Positions 15,053-23,188 of a DNA stretch of 46,824 nucleotides are shown here, in pieces (the stretch's first letter is position 1; the number at the start of each line of letters is the position of its first letter). A program made the position numbers and the translations under genes. Source of the stretch: an uncultured Collinsella sp. (GTDB lineage Bacteria; Actinomycetota; Coriobacteriia; Coriobacteriales; Coriobacteriaceae). The notes below the pieces were generated by a model, which worked only from the letters and a program-made list of their open reading frames with translations, was not told where the DNA came from and searched no databases. The stretch spans positions 1 through 46,824 of the forward strand of contig CAUBTS010000004.1 of the NCBI GenBank assembly GCA_958438955.1, in the 5' to 3' direction.

Positions 15053-15616
15053 TTAAATAACAGCCCAGTCAACGGCTTCGTGCCAACGCTCGACAAGACG
15101 CTCCAGGCGCCAGGCGGCATTGGCAGGACTTGTCGAGGGCAGGACGACGGCGGGCAACCCCGTCCGATCTTGCAAGTAGCGTTTGTAGAGTCGCCCTGCC
15201 GTACCGCCGTTACAGACAACGAGCTCGATCGACGCGGCATCGGTAATGCGCTCGATATGTGCCGGCACAACGTTGCGGATGCTCGCGTCGCTCGAGCCCT
15301 TAATGTCGCAGCTCTCGATTGCATCCCACAGGGCCACGCCGCCGTTCAGCAGCATGGCCCGCTTGGCGGCAATGGAGGCATCGAGCGTCGCGGGCTCACC
15401 GCTTGCCAAAGGATCGCCCTCGTTGGGCGGCACAGGCATACCGAGGCACGTGGCCATCACACGCCAAAAGCGATTCTGAGGGTTGCCGTAATAAAAGGCA
15501 TTAGCGCGCGACAGCACCGAGGGAAACGATCCGAGCACCAAAACGCGCGAGTGCTGGTCGAACACGGGCTCAAACCCATGCTCAATATGTTGATAGCCCT
15601 CGTCAGACGCTGCCAT
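15053..15616 (-). CDS. DNA-deoxyinosine glycosylase (uracil-DNA glycosylase superfamily)
   Basis: A 187-residue base-excision repair enzyme that should remove hypoxanthine (deaminated adenine) from DNA. The signature LVLGSFPSVLSRANAFYYGN then PQNRFWRVMATCLG is that of the deoxyinosine/mug-like glycosylases. A conserved VCNGGTAGRLYKRY and the loop PSTSPANAAW lie near the C-terminus. ATG at 15616 lies three bases after the stop of the upstream amylase gene, so the two form an operon. Why repair and glycan hydrolysis are linked is unclear. Confidence 0.85.
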   Translation of the reverse strand: MAASDEGYQHIEHGFEPVFDQHSRVLVLGSFPSVLSRANAFYYGNPQNRFWRVMATCLGMPVPPNEGDPLASGEPATLDASIAAKRAMLLNGGVALWDAIESCDIKGSSDASIRNVVPAHIERITDAASIELVVCNGGTAGRLYKRYLQDRTGLPAVVLPSTSPANAAWRLERLVERWHEAVDWAVI

Positions 15617-15619
15617 GGC

Positions 15620-16996
15620 CTAGGCCCTCAACAGATAGCGCACCTCGTAGGGCGCAAGCTCAAGGGAGCCCGCCAGCTCGACCGTGGGCACGCCGTCGGC
15701 AAGCAAATCGACAAAGGAGCCGTTGAGCTCGCCGGCGCCAAAGGTGTAAGGCTCGTCCACGGCGTTCACCGCCACGAGCACCGTCGCGTCGTCGCAGGCG
15801 CGCTCGAACAGCAGCTGCTTGTTCTGGATCACCACATTGCGATAGGCACCGTAGTTGAGGGCACGGGCCGCCGCGTCGTTTGCCGAGCGTAGGTGCGCAA
15901 GCTGCTCGATGAAGGCCGTCAGCTCGTTGGGCGCAGGCTCATCGAGCGCAGGGCGCAGCGCCCAGTCGCCATCGGGGCCGCCCTTTTCGCCAGCAATTCC
16001 CCACTCGCTGCCATAGTAGACGCACGGGATGCCTGGCATGCCAAAGAGCATGCCGTAGGCGGGACGCAGACAGGACTTGTCGGTGAGGATGCTCGCCAGG
16101 CGCGGCACATCGTGGTTGTCGACAAACGACAGCAGATGTTTGCCGCGGTAGATGCACCAAGGGTCGCCGCCAAACTGACGGTGCAGCGAATGGGCGATCT
16201 CGAACATGTTGACCGAGTTAAAGCTGGAGTACAGGCCCTTGTAGCACTCGTAGTTGGTGCAGGAGTCGAGCATCTCGTCGTTGACGATTTGGTTGTAGTC
16301 GCCGTGGAGCGTCTCGCCGATCAGCACAAAGTCGGGCTTGAGCTCACGGGTAAAAGCGTGCAGGCGGCGCATGAAGTCGCGGTCGAGCATATAGGCAACG
16401 TCCAAGCGCAGGCCGTCGACGCCAAAGACCTCGGCCCAGCGACGCACGGACTCGAGCAGGTAATTGACCACGGCGGGGTTTTGCAGGTTGAGCTTCACAA
16501 GCTCAAAATGGCCCTCCCAGCCCTCATACCAAAAGCCGTCGCCGTAGCACGAGTCACCGTCAAAGCTGATGTGGAACCAATCCTTGTACGGCGAATCCCA
16601 CTTGCGCTCCTGCACATCGCGGAAGGCCCAAAAACCGCGGCCGACGTGGTTGAAGACGGCATCGAGCACCACGCGGATGCCATGGGCATGCAGTGTGTCG
16701 CACACGGCGGCAAAGTCGACATCCCCACCCAGGCGGCGGTCGATATGGCGCAGGCTGCGCGTATCGTAGCCGTGGCTATCGGACTCGAGCGGCGGGTTGA
16801 TGAGCACAGTGCCAACGCCGAGTTCCTGCAGGTAGTCGGCCCATTGGGCAATCTTCATGATGGGGGCATCGGGGCTGGGTGCAGTGCCGGCAGCTTGAGA
16901 GAGTTCGTCCTCGGCAACGGGTGCGGCATTCTCACGCGGAGCTCCGCAAAAGCCCAGCGGATAAATCTGGTAGAACGTCGTCTCGTATGCCCACAT
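15620..16996 (-). CDS. GH13 family alpha-amylase / cyclomaltodextrinase-like glycosidase
   Basis: A 458-residue cytoplasmic glycoside hydrolase acting on alpha-1,4-glucans or short maltooligosaccharides. It has no signal peptide. The GH13 conserved regions are all present: DAVFNHVG (112-119), GLRLDVAYM with nucleophile D199, LIGETLHG with acid/base E228, and FVDNHDVPR with H295 and D296. YGSEWG near residue 340 and a short beta-rich C-terminal domain follow. ATG at 16996 has GGGAGG five bases upstream. It is the first gene of an operon with the DNA glycosylase. Exact specificity (neopullulanase, maltodextrinase, alpha-glucosidase) is not decidable here. Confidence 0.9.
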   Translation of the reverse strand: MWAYETTFYQIYPLGFCGAPRENAAPVAEDELSQAAGTAPSPDAPIMKIAQWADYLQELGVGTVLINPPLESDSHGYDTRSLRHIDRRLGGDVDFAAVCDTLHAHGIRVVLDAVFNHVGRGFWAFRDVQERKWDSPYKDWFHISFDGDSCYGDGFWYEGWEGHFELVKLNLQNPAVVNYLLESVRRWAEVFGVDGLRLDVAYMLDRDFMRRLHAFTRELKPDFVLIGETLHGDYNQIVNDEMLDSCTNYECYKGLYSSFNSVNMFEIAHSLHRQFGGDPWCIYRGKHLLSFVDNHDVPRLASILTDKSCLRPAYGMLFGMPGIPCVYYGSEWGIAGEKGGPDGDWALRPALDEPAPNELTAFIEQLAHLRSANDAAARALNYGAYRNVVIQNKQLLFERACDDATVLVAVNAVDEPYTFGAGELNGSFVDLLADGVPTVELAGSLELAPYEVRYLLRA

Positions 16997-17067
16997 AGCA
17001 ACCTCCCGGTAAGCTCAACATAACGACATCCATTGTATGTCCAGCTTGTATCCTCTCCCCCAAAATA

Positions 17068-17134
17068 AGTTGCGGTGGAATAGTTCCTGCCTGGGCCTTC
17101 AGAGGCCTTAAACAGGAACTATTCCACCGCAACT
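17068..17134. repeat. perfect inverted repeat between the MFS and amylase genes
   Basis: Arms 17068-17089 and 17113-17134 are perfect 22-base complements (TTGCGGTGGAATAGTTCCTG forms most of the arm), with a 23-base loop. A second, imperfect copy lies at 21207-21273. On the minus strand the hairpin is followed by TTATTTTGG, so here it may end the MFS transcript. Confidence 0.8.
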
Positions 17135-17149
17135 GATGAGGGGACGTGA

Positions 17150-18346
17150 TTAGGCGACGGGCTTTGCGCGGCGTATGGCTGGGAACATCACCGTGATGGC
17201 GAGGATGACGCCCACGACGGCAATCGCCCCGCCCGCGAAGCCGATCCAAGCGATACCGGGACCCGAAACCACGGCACCGCCGATTGCGGTGCCCGTGCCA
17301 ATACCGAGGTTAAACAGGCCCGAGAAGATCGACATGGCGACGGCCGACGAATCTGCCGGCGTGTGCTTGATGAGCTCGGCTTGGAACGCCACGTTAAAGG
17401 CCGTGGCGCAGCAGCCCCACAGCGCGCAGACGGCAAGCACTGCCACGAGCGACGATGCGGCCGGACCCATGAGCAGCAGAGCCACCGGCACGCCGGAGAG
17501 CGTAATCGCGAGGAACGGGAAGCGGTGCCCATCGAACAGTCGGCCGAATAGCCAGCTTCCGAGCAGACCAGAGCAGCCGAACGCCGTCAGCGTCATAGTG
17601 ATGGCGCTTGCGTCGACATGCGCGACCTGAGCCAGGAAAGGCTCGATATAGCTATAGCCCGTGTAATAGCCAGTTGCCATGAACACCGTGACCGCATAGA
17701 GCGCGATGAGGAGCGGGTTCTTGAGCAGCTCGGGCAGCTGTTTGACGGTAAAGCGCTCACCCGCCGGCATGGCCGGGAACACCGCTGCCTGGTAGACGAC
17801 CGCGATGGCTGAGAGGCCCCCGACCACGGCAAACGTCATACGCCAGCCCACGGCCAGGCCAATGGCGCGGCCGAGCGGCAGGCCGAAGATCTGTGCGATG
17901 GAAGAGCCCGTGGCGATCATGCTGATGGCGAGCGCCCCGTGGCGTGTGTCAACCAGGCGCGACGCCATAATCGAGGCGACCGACCAGAACACGGCATGTG
18001 CGCAAGCGACCACCAGGCGCGCGCAGACCAGGATGGGATAAGTCGGCGCCACAGCGGACAGAAACTGGCCGAGCGAGAACACGGCGAGCACGCCCAGCAG
18101 CATCCGCTTGAACTCGAAACGCGAAGCGAACACCATGAGCGGCAACGACAGCAGCATGACGCCCCAGGCATAGACCGAGATCATGATGCCCGCCTGGGCC
18201 TCGGTGAGCGAGAACGACGCGGCGATATCAGTCAAAAGGCCAATGGGCATAAACTCCGACGTGTTGAACACGAACGCACAGCAGGTGAGCCCGACGAGTG
18301 GGAGCCACTGCTTGAGCGTGATGCCGTCTTGCCTTGTCTGAGTCAT
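17150..18346 (-). CDS. MFS transporter (DHA1-like sugar/drug efflux permease)
   Basis: A 398-residue major-facilitator permease of about 12 membrane segments. The first helix ends in FNTSEFMPIGLLTDIAASFS, as in the SotB/AraJ arabinose-efflux and drug:proton antiporter groups. The cytoplasmic loop ASRFEFKRMLL after helix 2 fits the family. GSSIAQIFGLPLGRAIG is the antiporter-type motif C region. ATG at 18346 follows GGAG (about 9 bases); the longer in-frame extension to 18442 is not hydrophobic and lacks a ribosome site. The substrate is unknown. It is on the same strand as feoB but separated by a hairpin (18393-18424). Confidence 0.88.
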   Translation of the reverse strand: MTQTRQDGITLKQWLPLVGLTCCAFVFNTSEFMPIGLLTDIAASFSLTEAQAGIMISVYAWGVMLLSLPLMVFASRFEFKRMLLGVLAVFSLGQFLSAVAPTYPILVCARLVVACAHAVFWSVASIMASRLVDTRHGALAISMIATGSSIAQIFGLPLGRAIGLAVGWRMTFAVVGGLSAIAVVYQAAVFPAMPAGERFTVKQLPELLKNPLLIALYAVTVFMATGYYTGYSYIEPFLAQVAHVDASAITMTLTAFGCSGLLGSWLFGRLFDGHRFPFLAITLSGVPVALLLMGPAASSLVAVLAVCALWGCCATAFNVAFQAELIKHTPADSSAVAMSIFSGLFNLGIGTGTAIGGAVVSGPGIAWIGFAGGAIAVVGVILAITVMFPAIRRAKPVA

Positions 18347-18392
18347 ATATAACGTCTCCAATCGTTTTGAGCGGAGGCGATTATATAGCAAC

Positions 18393-18424
18393 GGCCCCGC
18401 ATCCGTCAGTACAGATGCGGGGCC
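18393..18424 (-). terminator. hairpin after feoB
   Basis: A strong stem GGCCCCGCATC / GATGCGGGGCC with a 10-base loop lies 43 bases after the feoB stop. It lacks a clean T-run (GTTGCTATATAA follows), so termination efficiency is uncertain. Confidence 0.45.
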
Positions 18425-18466
18425 GAAAACAATTCGATACACAGAGGTTGCGCCGTCAATTCATAA

Positions 18467-20827
18467 CTAAGCCAACCCCAGCAATATGCCCGCCGAATGC
18501 ACGACAAACGCCACGATCCAGGCAACGGCGACCTGAAACGCGAACACGGCAACGGCGTAGCGCGCGCCCAGCTCGCTCTTGACGGCGCCGATGGCAGCCA
18601 CGCAGGGCGGGTACAGCAGCGTAAAGACCAGGAACACGTAGGCGGTAAACGGCGAAAACATGGTCGACAGCGCCGCGGGCGACGTTGCGCCCAAAAGCAC
18701 CGTGAGCGTCGAGATGACGCTCTCCTTGGCAATGAGTCCGGTGACGAGCGCCGTGGATGCGCGCCAGTCGCCAAAACCGAGCGGGGCCAACACCGGCGCG
18801 ATGATGCTACCCAGACCGGCAAGCAGGCTTTGTGACTGGTCGGCGACCACGTTAAAGCGGATATCGAACGTCTGCAGGAACCAGATGACCACCGTAGCGG
18901 CAAAGATAATGGTAAAGGCCTTGGTAATAAAGTCCTTGGCCTTATCCCATGCCAGCATCACCGTCGTCTTGACGCTCGGCAGGCGGTAATTGGGGAGCTC
19001 CATGATAAACGGCACCGGGTCGCCCTTAAATGCCGTGCGGTTGAGCACCAGGGCGGCAATGCAGCCGACCACGATGCCGATCAGATAGAGCGAAACCATG
19101 GCGGGAACTGTCGCCTGCGGGAAAAACGCCCCGCACAGCAGACCGTAGACCGGCAACTTGGCCGAACAGCTCATGAACGGCGTGAGCATGACCGTCATCT
19201 TGCGGTCGTGCTCGGATGGGAGCGTACGGGTCGACATGATAGCCGGCACGGTGCAGCCAAAACCGACGAGCATAGGCACGAAGCTGCGGCCTGACAGGCC
19301 AAAGCGGCGCAGCACTTTATCCATGACAAAGGCCACGCGCGCCATGTAGCCGGAGTCTTCCAGAATGGAGAGGAACAAGAAGAGCACGACGATAATCGGC
19401 AGGAAGGTCAGCACGCTGCCCACGCCCGTAAGCACGCCGTCGACAGCCAGCGAGCGCACCACGTCGTTGGTTCCGAATGCCTTGAGGCCCGCATCGGCCG
19501 AGGCGATGATGGCAGCAATACCGTCCTCCATGAGTCCCTGCAACGCCGCGCCGATCACGCCAAACGTCAGCCAAAAGACGAGGCCCATGATCAACAGAAA
19601 CGCCGGAATGGCCGTATAGCGACCCGTCAGAATGCGGTCGATTTTGACAGAGCGCACGTGTTCGCGACTTTCGTGCGGCTTGACGACGCAGCGCCCGCAC
19701 ACGTCGCCGATAAAGCTAAAACGCATATCGGCCAACGCAGATAGGCGGTCGGTGCCGGCCTCGCCCTCCATCTGGGTAATGATGTGCTCGATAGCGTCGA
19801 GCTCATTGCGATCCAGGTGAAGCGCCTCGGTTACCAGCTCATCGCCCTCGACCAGCTTGGTCGCCGCAAAGCGCACCGGGATGTGCGCCGTCACGGCATG
19901 GTCCTCGATCAGGTTGGCAATGCCGTGGATGCAGCGATGCAGCGCACCGCCGTCCGGACCGTCGGGCGCGCAAAAGTCCAGGCGACCAGGGCGCTCGCGG
20001 AACCGCGCCACGTGCAGGGCGTGGTCCACCAACTCGCCGATACCCTCGTTGCGGGCAGCGCTAATGGGAACAACGGGCACGCCCAACAGGCTCTCGAGCA
20101 GGTTGACGTCCACGGCGCCGCCGTTGGCGGTCACCTCGTCCATCATGTTGAGCGCGATGACCATGGGGCGGTCGAGCTCCATAAGCTGTAGCGTCAGGTA
20201 CAGGTTGCGTTCGATATTGGTGGCGTCGATGATGTCGATGATGGCGTCGGGGTTTTCGTCAAGGATGAATTGACGGCTCACGATCTCTTCGCCCGTGTAC
20301 GGCGACAGCGAATAGATGCCAGGCAGGTCGGTAACGCTTGCCTCGGGGTGGTTGCGGATGGTGCCATCTTTGCGGTCGACCGTCACGCCGGGAAAGTTAC
20401 CGACGTGCTGGTTGGAGCCCGTCAGCTGGTTGAATAACGTGGTCTTGCCGCAGTTTTGGTTGCCGGCGAGGGCAAAGTGCAGCGGCGCGCCCTCGGGCAC
20501 GGCCGTCTTTGCCGCACGGGGCGAATACGTCCCCTCGCCCAGGGCCGGATGCTCCGTCGTGCCGATTGCGGCGTTAGCGCGCGGACCCGTATCGGTGTCG
20601 TGAATACCCACGAGCTCGATGCGAGCGGCATCGTCCTTGCGCAGTGTCAACTCGTAGCCACGCAGGCGGATCTCGAGCGGATCGCCCATGGGGGCGTACT
20701 TCATCATGGTAACTTCGGTGCCCGGCGTTAGACCCATGTCCAAAATATGCTGTCGGAGTGCCTGATCGTCCGATGCCACCGATGCGACAACGGCGTCCTT
20801 TCCAATCTCGAGTGTATCGAGCCTCAC
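18467..20827 (-). CDS. feoB: ferrous iron transporter, FeoA-FeoB fusion
   Basis: An inner-membrane Fe(II) importer of about 786 residues. An N-terminal FeoA-like SH3 domain (about 1-75, ILDMGLTPGTEVTMMKYAPM) is fused to the G-protein domain: G1 GNQNCGKTT, G3 DLPGIYSLSPY, G4 NMMDE. The polytopic membrane part follows, with Gate-type segments (MLVGFGCTVPAIMSTRTL and MTVMLTPFMSCSAKLPVYGL) carrying the conserved cysteines. GTG at 20827 was chosen: it has GGGAGG at good spacing and gives MRLDTLEIG. The upstream ATG at 20878 lacks a ribosome site and lies inside the putative operator. Fusion of FeoA to FeoB is known in several anaerobes. Confidence 0.95.
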   Translation of the reverse strand: MRLDTLEIGKDAVVASVASDDQALRQHILDMGLTPGTEVTMMKYAPMGDPLEIRLRGYELTLRKDDAARIELVGIHDTDTGPRANAAIGTTEHPALGEGTYSPRAAKTAVPEGAPLHFALAGNQNCGKTTLFNQLTGSNQHVGNFPGVTVDRKDGTIRNHPEASVTDLPGIYSLSPYTGEEIVSRQFILDENPDAIIDIIDATNIERNLYLTLQLMELDRPMVIALNMMDEVTANGGAVDVNLLESLLGVPVVPISAARNEGIGELVDHALHVARFRERPGRLDFCAPDGPDGGALHRCIHGIANLIEDHAVTAHIPVRFAATKLVEGDELVTEALHLDRNELDAIEHIITQMEGEAGTDRLSALADMRFSFIGDVCGRCVVKPHESREHVRSVKIDRILTGRYTAIPAFLLIMGLVFWLTFGVIGAALQGLMEDGIAAIIASADAGLKAFGTNDVVRSLAVDGVLTGVGSVLTFLPIIVVLFLFLSILEDSGYMARVAFVMDKVLRRFGLSGRSFVPMLVGFGCTVPAIMSTRTLPSEHDRKMTVMLTPFMSCSAKLPVYGLLCGAFFPQATVPAMVSLYLIGIVVGCIAALVLNRTAFKGDPVPFIMELPNYRLPSVKTTVMLAWDKAKDFITKAFTIIFAATVVIWFLQTFDIRFNVVADQSQSLLAGLGSIIAPVLAPLGFGDWRASTALVTGLIAKESVISTLTVLLGATSPAALSTMFSPFTAYVFLVFTLLYPPCVAAIGAVKSELGARYAVAVFAFQVAVAWIVAFVVHSAGILLGLA

Positions 20828-20874
20828 GTCCGCGTTCCTCCCCCGGCGCCCACAGGGCGTTGTATTTATGTTCA

Positions 20875-20903
20875 CCATGGCTAACCGTTTGCCATGGCTA
20901 ACC
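20875..20903 (-). promoter_or_regulatory. direct repeats before feoB, candidate metal-regulator operator
   Basis: Two exact 12-base copies of GGTTAGCCATGG (minus strand; 20875-20886 and 20892-20903) lie with a 17-base period just downstream of the feoB promoter. GGTTAGCC recalls half of DtxR/IdeR-type iron boxes. That an iron repressor binds here is inference. Confidence 0.4.
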
Positions 20904-20917
20904 AATTTTAAGCTTAC

Positions 20918-20947
20918 ATGATAGCGTGAACACACAACGACGTTCAA
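20918..20947 (-). promoter_or_regulatory. feoB promoter
   Basis: The minus strand has TTGAAC (20942-20947), 18 bases, then TATCAT (20918-20923). The start would be near 20911, directly ahead of the repeated GGTTAGCCATGG. Confidence 0.55.
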
Positions 20948-20995
20948 TCAGCAGATTGGCGCAATGGGGACAGGCAGGAGAGTTCAGAGCCATAG

Positions 20996-21190
20996 TTTCC
21001 CGATGAGGCCTCTCGGGGAAACTACATCCCAGAATTCTGGCTCGAAACGGGATATGGTTTCCCAAACAGGCCTCTTACGGAAAATGCATCCCGGAATCCC
21101 CACTCGAAACGGGACGCACTTTCCCAGTCGAGGCCCTATGGGAAACTGCGTCCCACCTTGAAAGGCAAAACTGGGACGCAGTTTCCGGGC
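20996..21190. repeat. 62-bp-period tandem repeat array
   Basis: TTTCCC recurs at 20996, 21058, 21120 and (as TTTCC) 21182, exactly 62 bases apart. Each unit also has AGGCCTC or AGGCCCT, then GGGAAA or GGAAAA, then a CATCCC or CGTCCC block, and in the first two units CTCGAAACGGGA. Three full degenerate copies and the start of a fourth are present. Within a unit TTTCCC and GGGAAA can pair. Confidence 0.75.
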
Positions 21191-21206
21191 GGGGCATCAA
21201 AAACGA

Positions 21207-21273
21207 AGTTGCGGTGGAATAGTTCCTGGATGGACTGGCTGATGCCCCAGATAGGAACTATTTCACCGCAAGT
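21207..21273. repeat. inverted repeat, second copy of the 17068 family
   Basis: The left arm (21207-21228) is identical to that at 17068-17089. The right arm (21252-21273) differs from the perfect complement at three positions. The repeat lies about 28 bases beyond the end of the esterase gene and next to the tandem array. Confidence 0.75.
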
Positions 21274-21300
21274 TATTGAAGGGCTGGGATGCCGAGACTC

Positions 21301-22200
21301 TTACAGATGGCGCTCCAGGAAGCGGAAGGCTAGGCGAATCCAAGGGCGGACTGCCACCTGCTTGTCCTCGTTGTCGACCGCGGTGTTGGCGTTGCCGAGC
21401 GAAAGGCCGTGACCACCCTGGTCGAAGACGTGCATCTCGCATGCAACGCCCTCCTCGGCCATGCGCTGCGCAAACGGGTATACCTGCGCGATCGGCGCCG
21501 TCTTGTCGTCGGACACGCCCCACACAAAGGTCGGTGGCATCTGACGCGAAACATGCGTGGTGGGGCAGATGTCGGCCAGATGCTCGTCAGTTGCCTCGCC
21601 GCCCGTCACCATCGACAGGTAGTCGTTGAGCAAATCGCGCCCCGTCTTGCCGCCCGTCTTGGGCACACGCAAGTCAATGCGCGGATCGCGCGTCTGCATG
21701 TCACGCACATAGGCAAAGTCGAGCAATGGATAGCCCAGCACCACGGCATCGGGACGAATGTCGTCCGGACGCGCCCCGGCAAGTGCCGCGAAGGGGCCGG
21801 TCTTCCACTGTGTTGCCAGCGAGGCGCAAATCATGCCGCCAGCAGAAAAGCCCACGACGCACACGCGCTTGGGATCGACATGCCACTCGTCAGCGTTGGC
21901 GCGCACCGTGGCGACCATCTTGGCAAGATCTGCCTGCGGGTGCGGAAAACTTACGTCACCCGTGCCGCTCGTCACATAGTTGAGCACAAAGGCCTGGTAG
22001 CCGTGATCCAAAAACGCAAACGCCACGGGATCCTGCTCATGCGGAGCGATATGCGTAAACGCACCTCCGCCGCAGATAATCACGGCAGGGCGGCGGCCAT
22101 TCGGTTTATCGGGCAGCGGCTCGGCACCCAAATACGTAAAGGTCGCCGGATATTCCTCGGTCGGCTCCTCGCCCCACAGCGCATGGTTCTCGACAATCAT
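21301..22200 (-). CDS. alpha/beta-hydrolase (acetyl-esterase / BD-FAE-like)
   Basis: A 299-residue carbohydrate- or acyl-esterase of the alpha/beta-hydrolase fold. The oxyanion loop ICGGGAFTH, nucleophile elbow GFSAGG, acidic residue in WGVSDDKTAP and the final histidine in DQGGHGLSLG are in order. There is no signal peptide, so it acts in the cytoplasm. ATG at 22200 follows AAGGGAG; the long in-frame extension to 22407 would overlap the divergent PTS promoter region. It resembles the sugar-acetyl esterases found with glycan degradation genes, but the substrate is unknown. Confidence 0.85.
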   Translation of the reverse strand: MIVENHALWGEEPTEEYPATFTYLGAEPLPDKPNGRRPAVIICGGGAFTHIAPHEQDPVAFAFLDHGYQAFVLNYVTSGTGDVSFPHPQADLAKMVATVRANADEWHVDPKRVCVVGFSAGGMICASLATQWKTGPFAALAGARPDDIRPDAVVLGYPLLDFAYVRDMQTRDPRIDLRVPKTGGKTGRDLLNDYLSMVTGGEATDEHLADICPTTHVSRQMPPTFVWGVSDDKTAPIAQVYPFAQRMAEEGVACEMHVFDQGGHGLSLGNANTAVDNEDKQVAVRPWIRLAFRFLERHL

Positions 22201-22443
22201 ATGTGCTCCCTTCGCGCAAATTAAGCGCCCTTGTTTTTTGCCTTCAAGCGTACCCCACTTGAACCCGTGGCGCAGAAACACTCCGACAATAAGTTTCCCT
22301 TCAACTGATATATCACATAATCCCAGTTCAGAGGTATCTTTGAGCAGCGTAGAATAGGGGCGTTGACCAAGCCGCGAAACACATATGAAACGTTTCCGGC
22401 AAACCAAACGCGCGATATGCGCCTATTTAAGTTGGAGGCAACT

Positions 22444-23007
22444 ATGGGTCTGCTCGATTCGCTTAAGTCCACCTTCACCTCGACCGGCGAGGCGTCCGTT
22501 CCGCCCGCAGCAAGCTTCGCTACCCGCGAAGGCGTCATCTATGCCCCCGTCAACGGCGTGCTCGTCAACCTGAACGAGGTTCCCGACGAGACGATCGCCT
22601 CGGGCATGCTTGGCCAGGGCTATGGCATCGAGCCCATTACCGGCACCATCTATGCGCCCGCCAACGGCCGCATCGGTGCCACCACTGTCACCAACCACTC
22701 CATCGGCATGATTACCGAGGACGGCCTGCGCGTGTTCATCCATGTTGGCCTGGGCACCGTGGAAATGAACGGCAAGGGTTTTGCCCGCTTTGTCGAGATG
22801 GGCGATGTGGTCAAGGCAGGCCAGCCGCTCATCAGCTTCGACCGCGAGGCCATCAAGGCCGCCGGTCACGAGGACATCGTGACCGTCATCGTCTCCGAGC
22901 TCGATCGTCTTAAGAGCATCGACCATGTCGGCGAGTCCGGCACGCTTATCGGCGGCAACCCGCTCGTTAAGCTTGGCGACCCGCTGCTGGTAGCCAAGAC
23001 CAAGTAG
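22444..23007 (+). CDS. PTS glucose-type EIIA component
   Basis: A 187-residue single-domain phosphocarrier of the phosphotransferase system. The active-site histidine is H100 in VFIHVGLGTVEMNGKGF, and the partner histidine is H85 in TNHSIGMI. The GVIYAPVNGVLVNL start and GTIYAPANGRIG strands are typical of the glucose-family EIIA fold. ATG at 22444 follows GGAGG; in-frame upstream codons are not supported. No EIIB, EIIC, HPr or EI gene is nearby, so it must serve a permease encoded elsewhere. A strong terminator follows. Confidence 0.92.
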   Translation: MGLLDSLKSTFTSTGEASVPPAASFATREGVIYAPVNGVLVNLNEVPDETIASGMLGQGYGIEPITGTIYAPANGRIGATTVTNHSIGMITEDGLRVFIHVGLGTVEMNGKGFARFVEMGDVVKAGQPLISFDREAIKAAGHEDIVTVIVSELDRLKSIDHVGESGTLIGGNPLVKLGDPLLVAKTK

Positions 23008-23045
23008 CCAGGCCCCTCGCCACACAGCCAAAAAGCACCTCGTCA

Positions 23046-23082
23046 AGCGCCCGCGACCATTTGGCCGCGGGCGCTTTTCGTT
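23046..23082 (+). terminator. terminator after PTS EIIA
   Basis: Stem AGCGCCCGCG / CGCGGGCGCT with a short loop is followed by TTTCGTTT, 39 bases after the stop codon. Confidence 0.88.
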
Positions 23083-23188
23083 TGAAAAACCATCCCGCCA
23101 ATGCCTTATCTGTATAGCCCAAATGAGCCGAGCTGCTAGAATATCGAACTGTATGGATAACTATCATTCAACCGTTATGGGAGGATAC

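Noticed and set aside
20827..20947. Longer FeoB starting upstream of 20827
   Set aside because: The in-frame ATG at 20878 has no ribosome site and lies within the operator-like repeats; GTG at 20827 has a strong ribosome site and begins at the FeoA-like domain.
20996..21190. CRISPR array
   Set aside because: The 62-base periodicity comes from a degenerate unit whose blocks are spread throughout; there are no identical repeats of 25-37 bases separated by unique spacers, and no cas genes in the window.
22363..22407. Overlap of the esterase and PTS genes at their 5' ends
   Set aside because: It arises only if the longest open frames are taken. With starts chosen by ribosome sites (22200 and 22444) the genes are divergent with about 240 bases between them.
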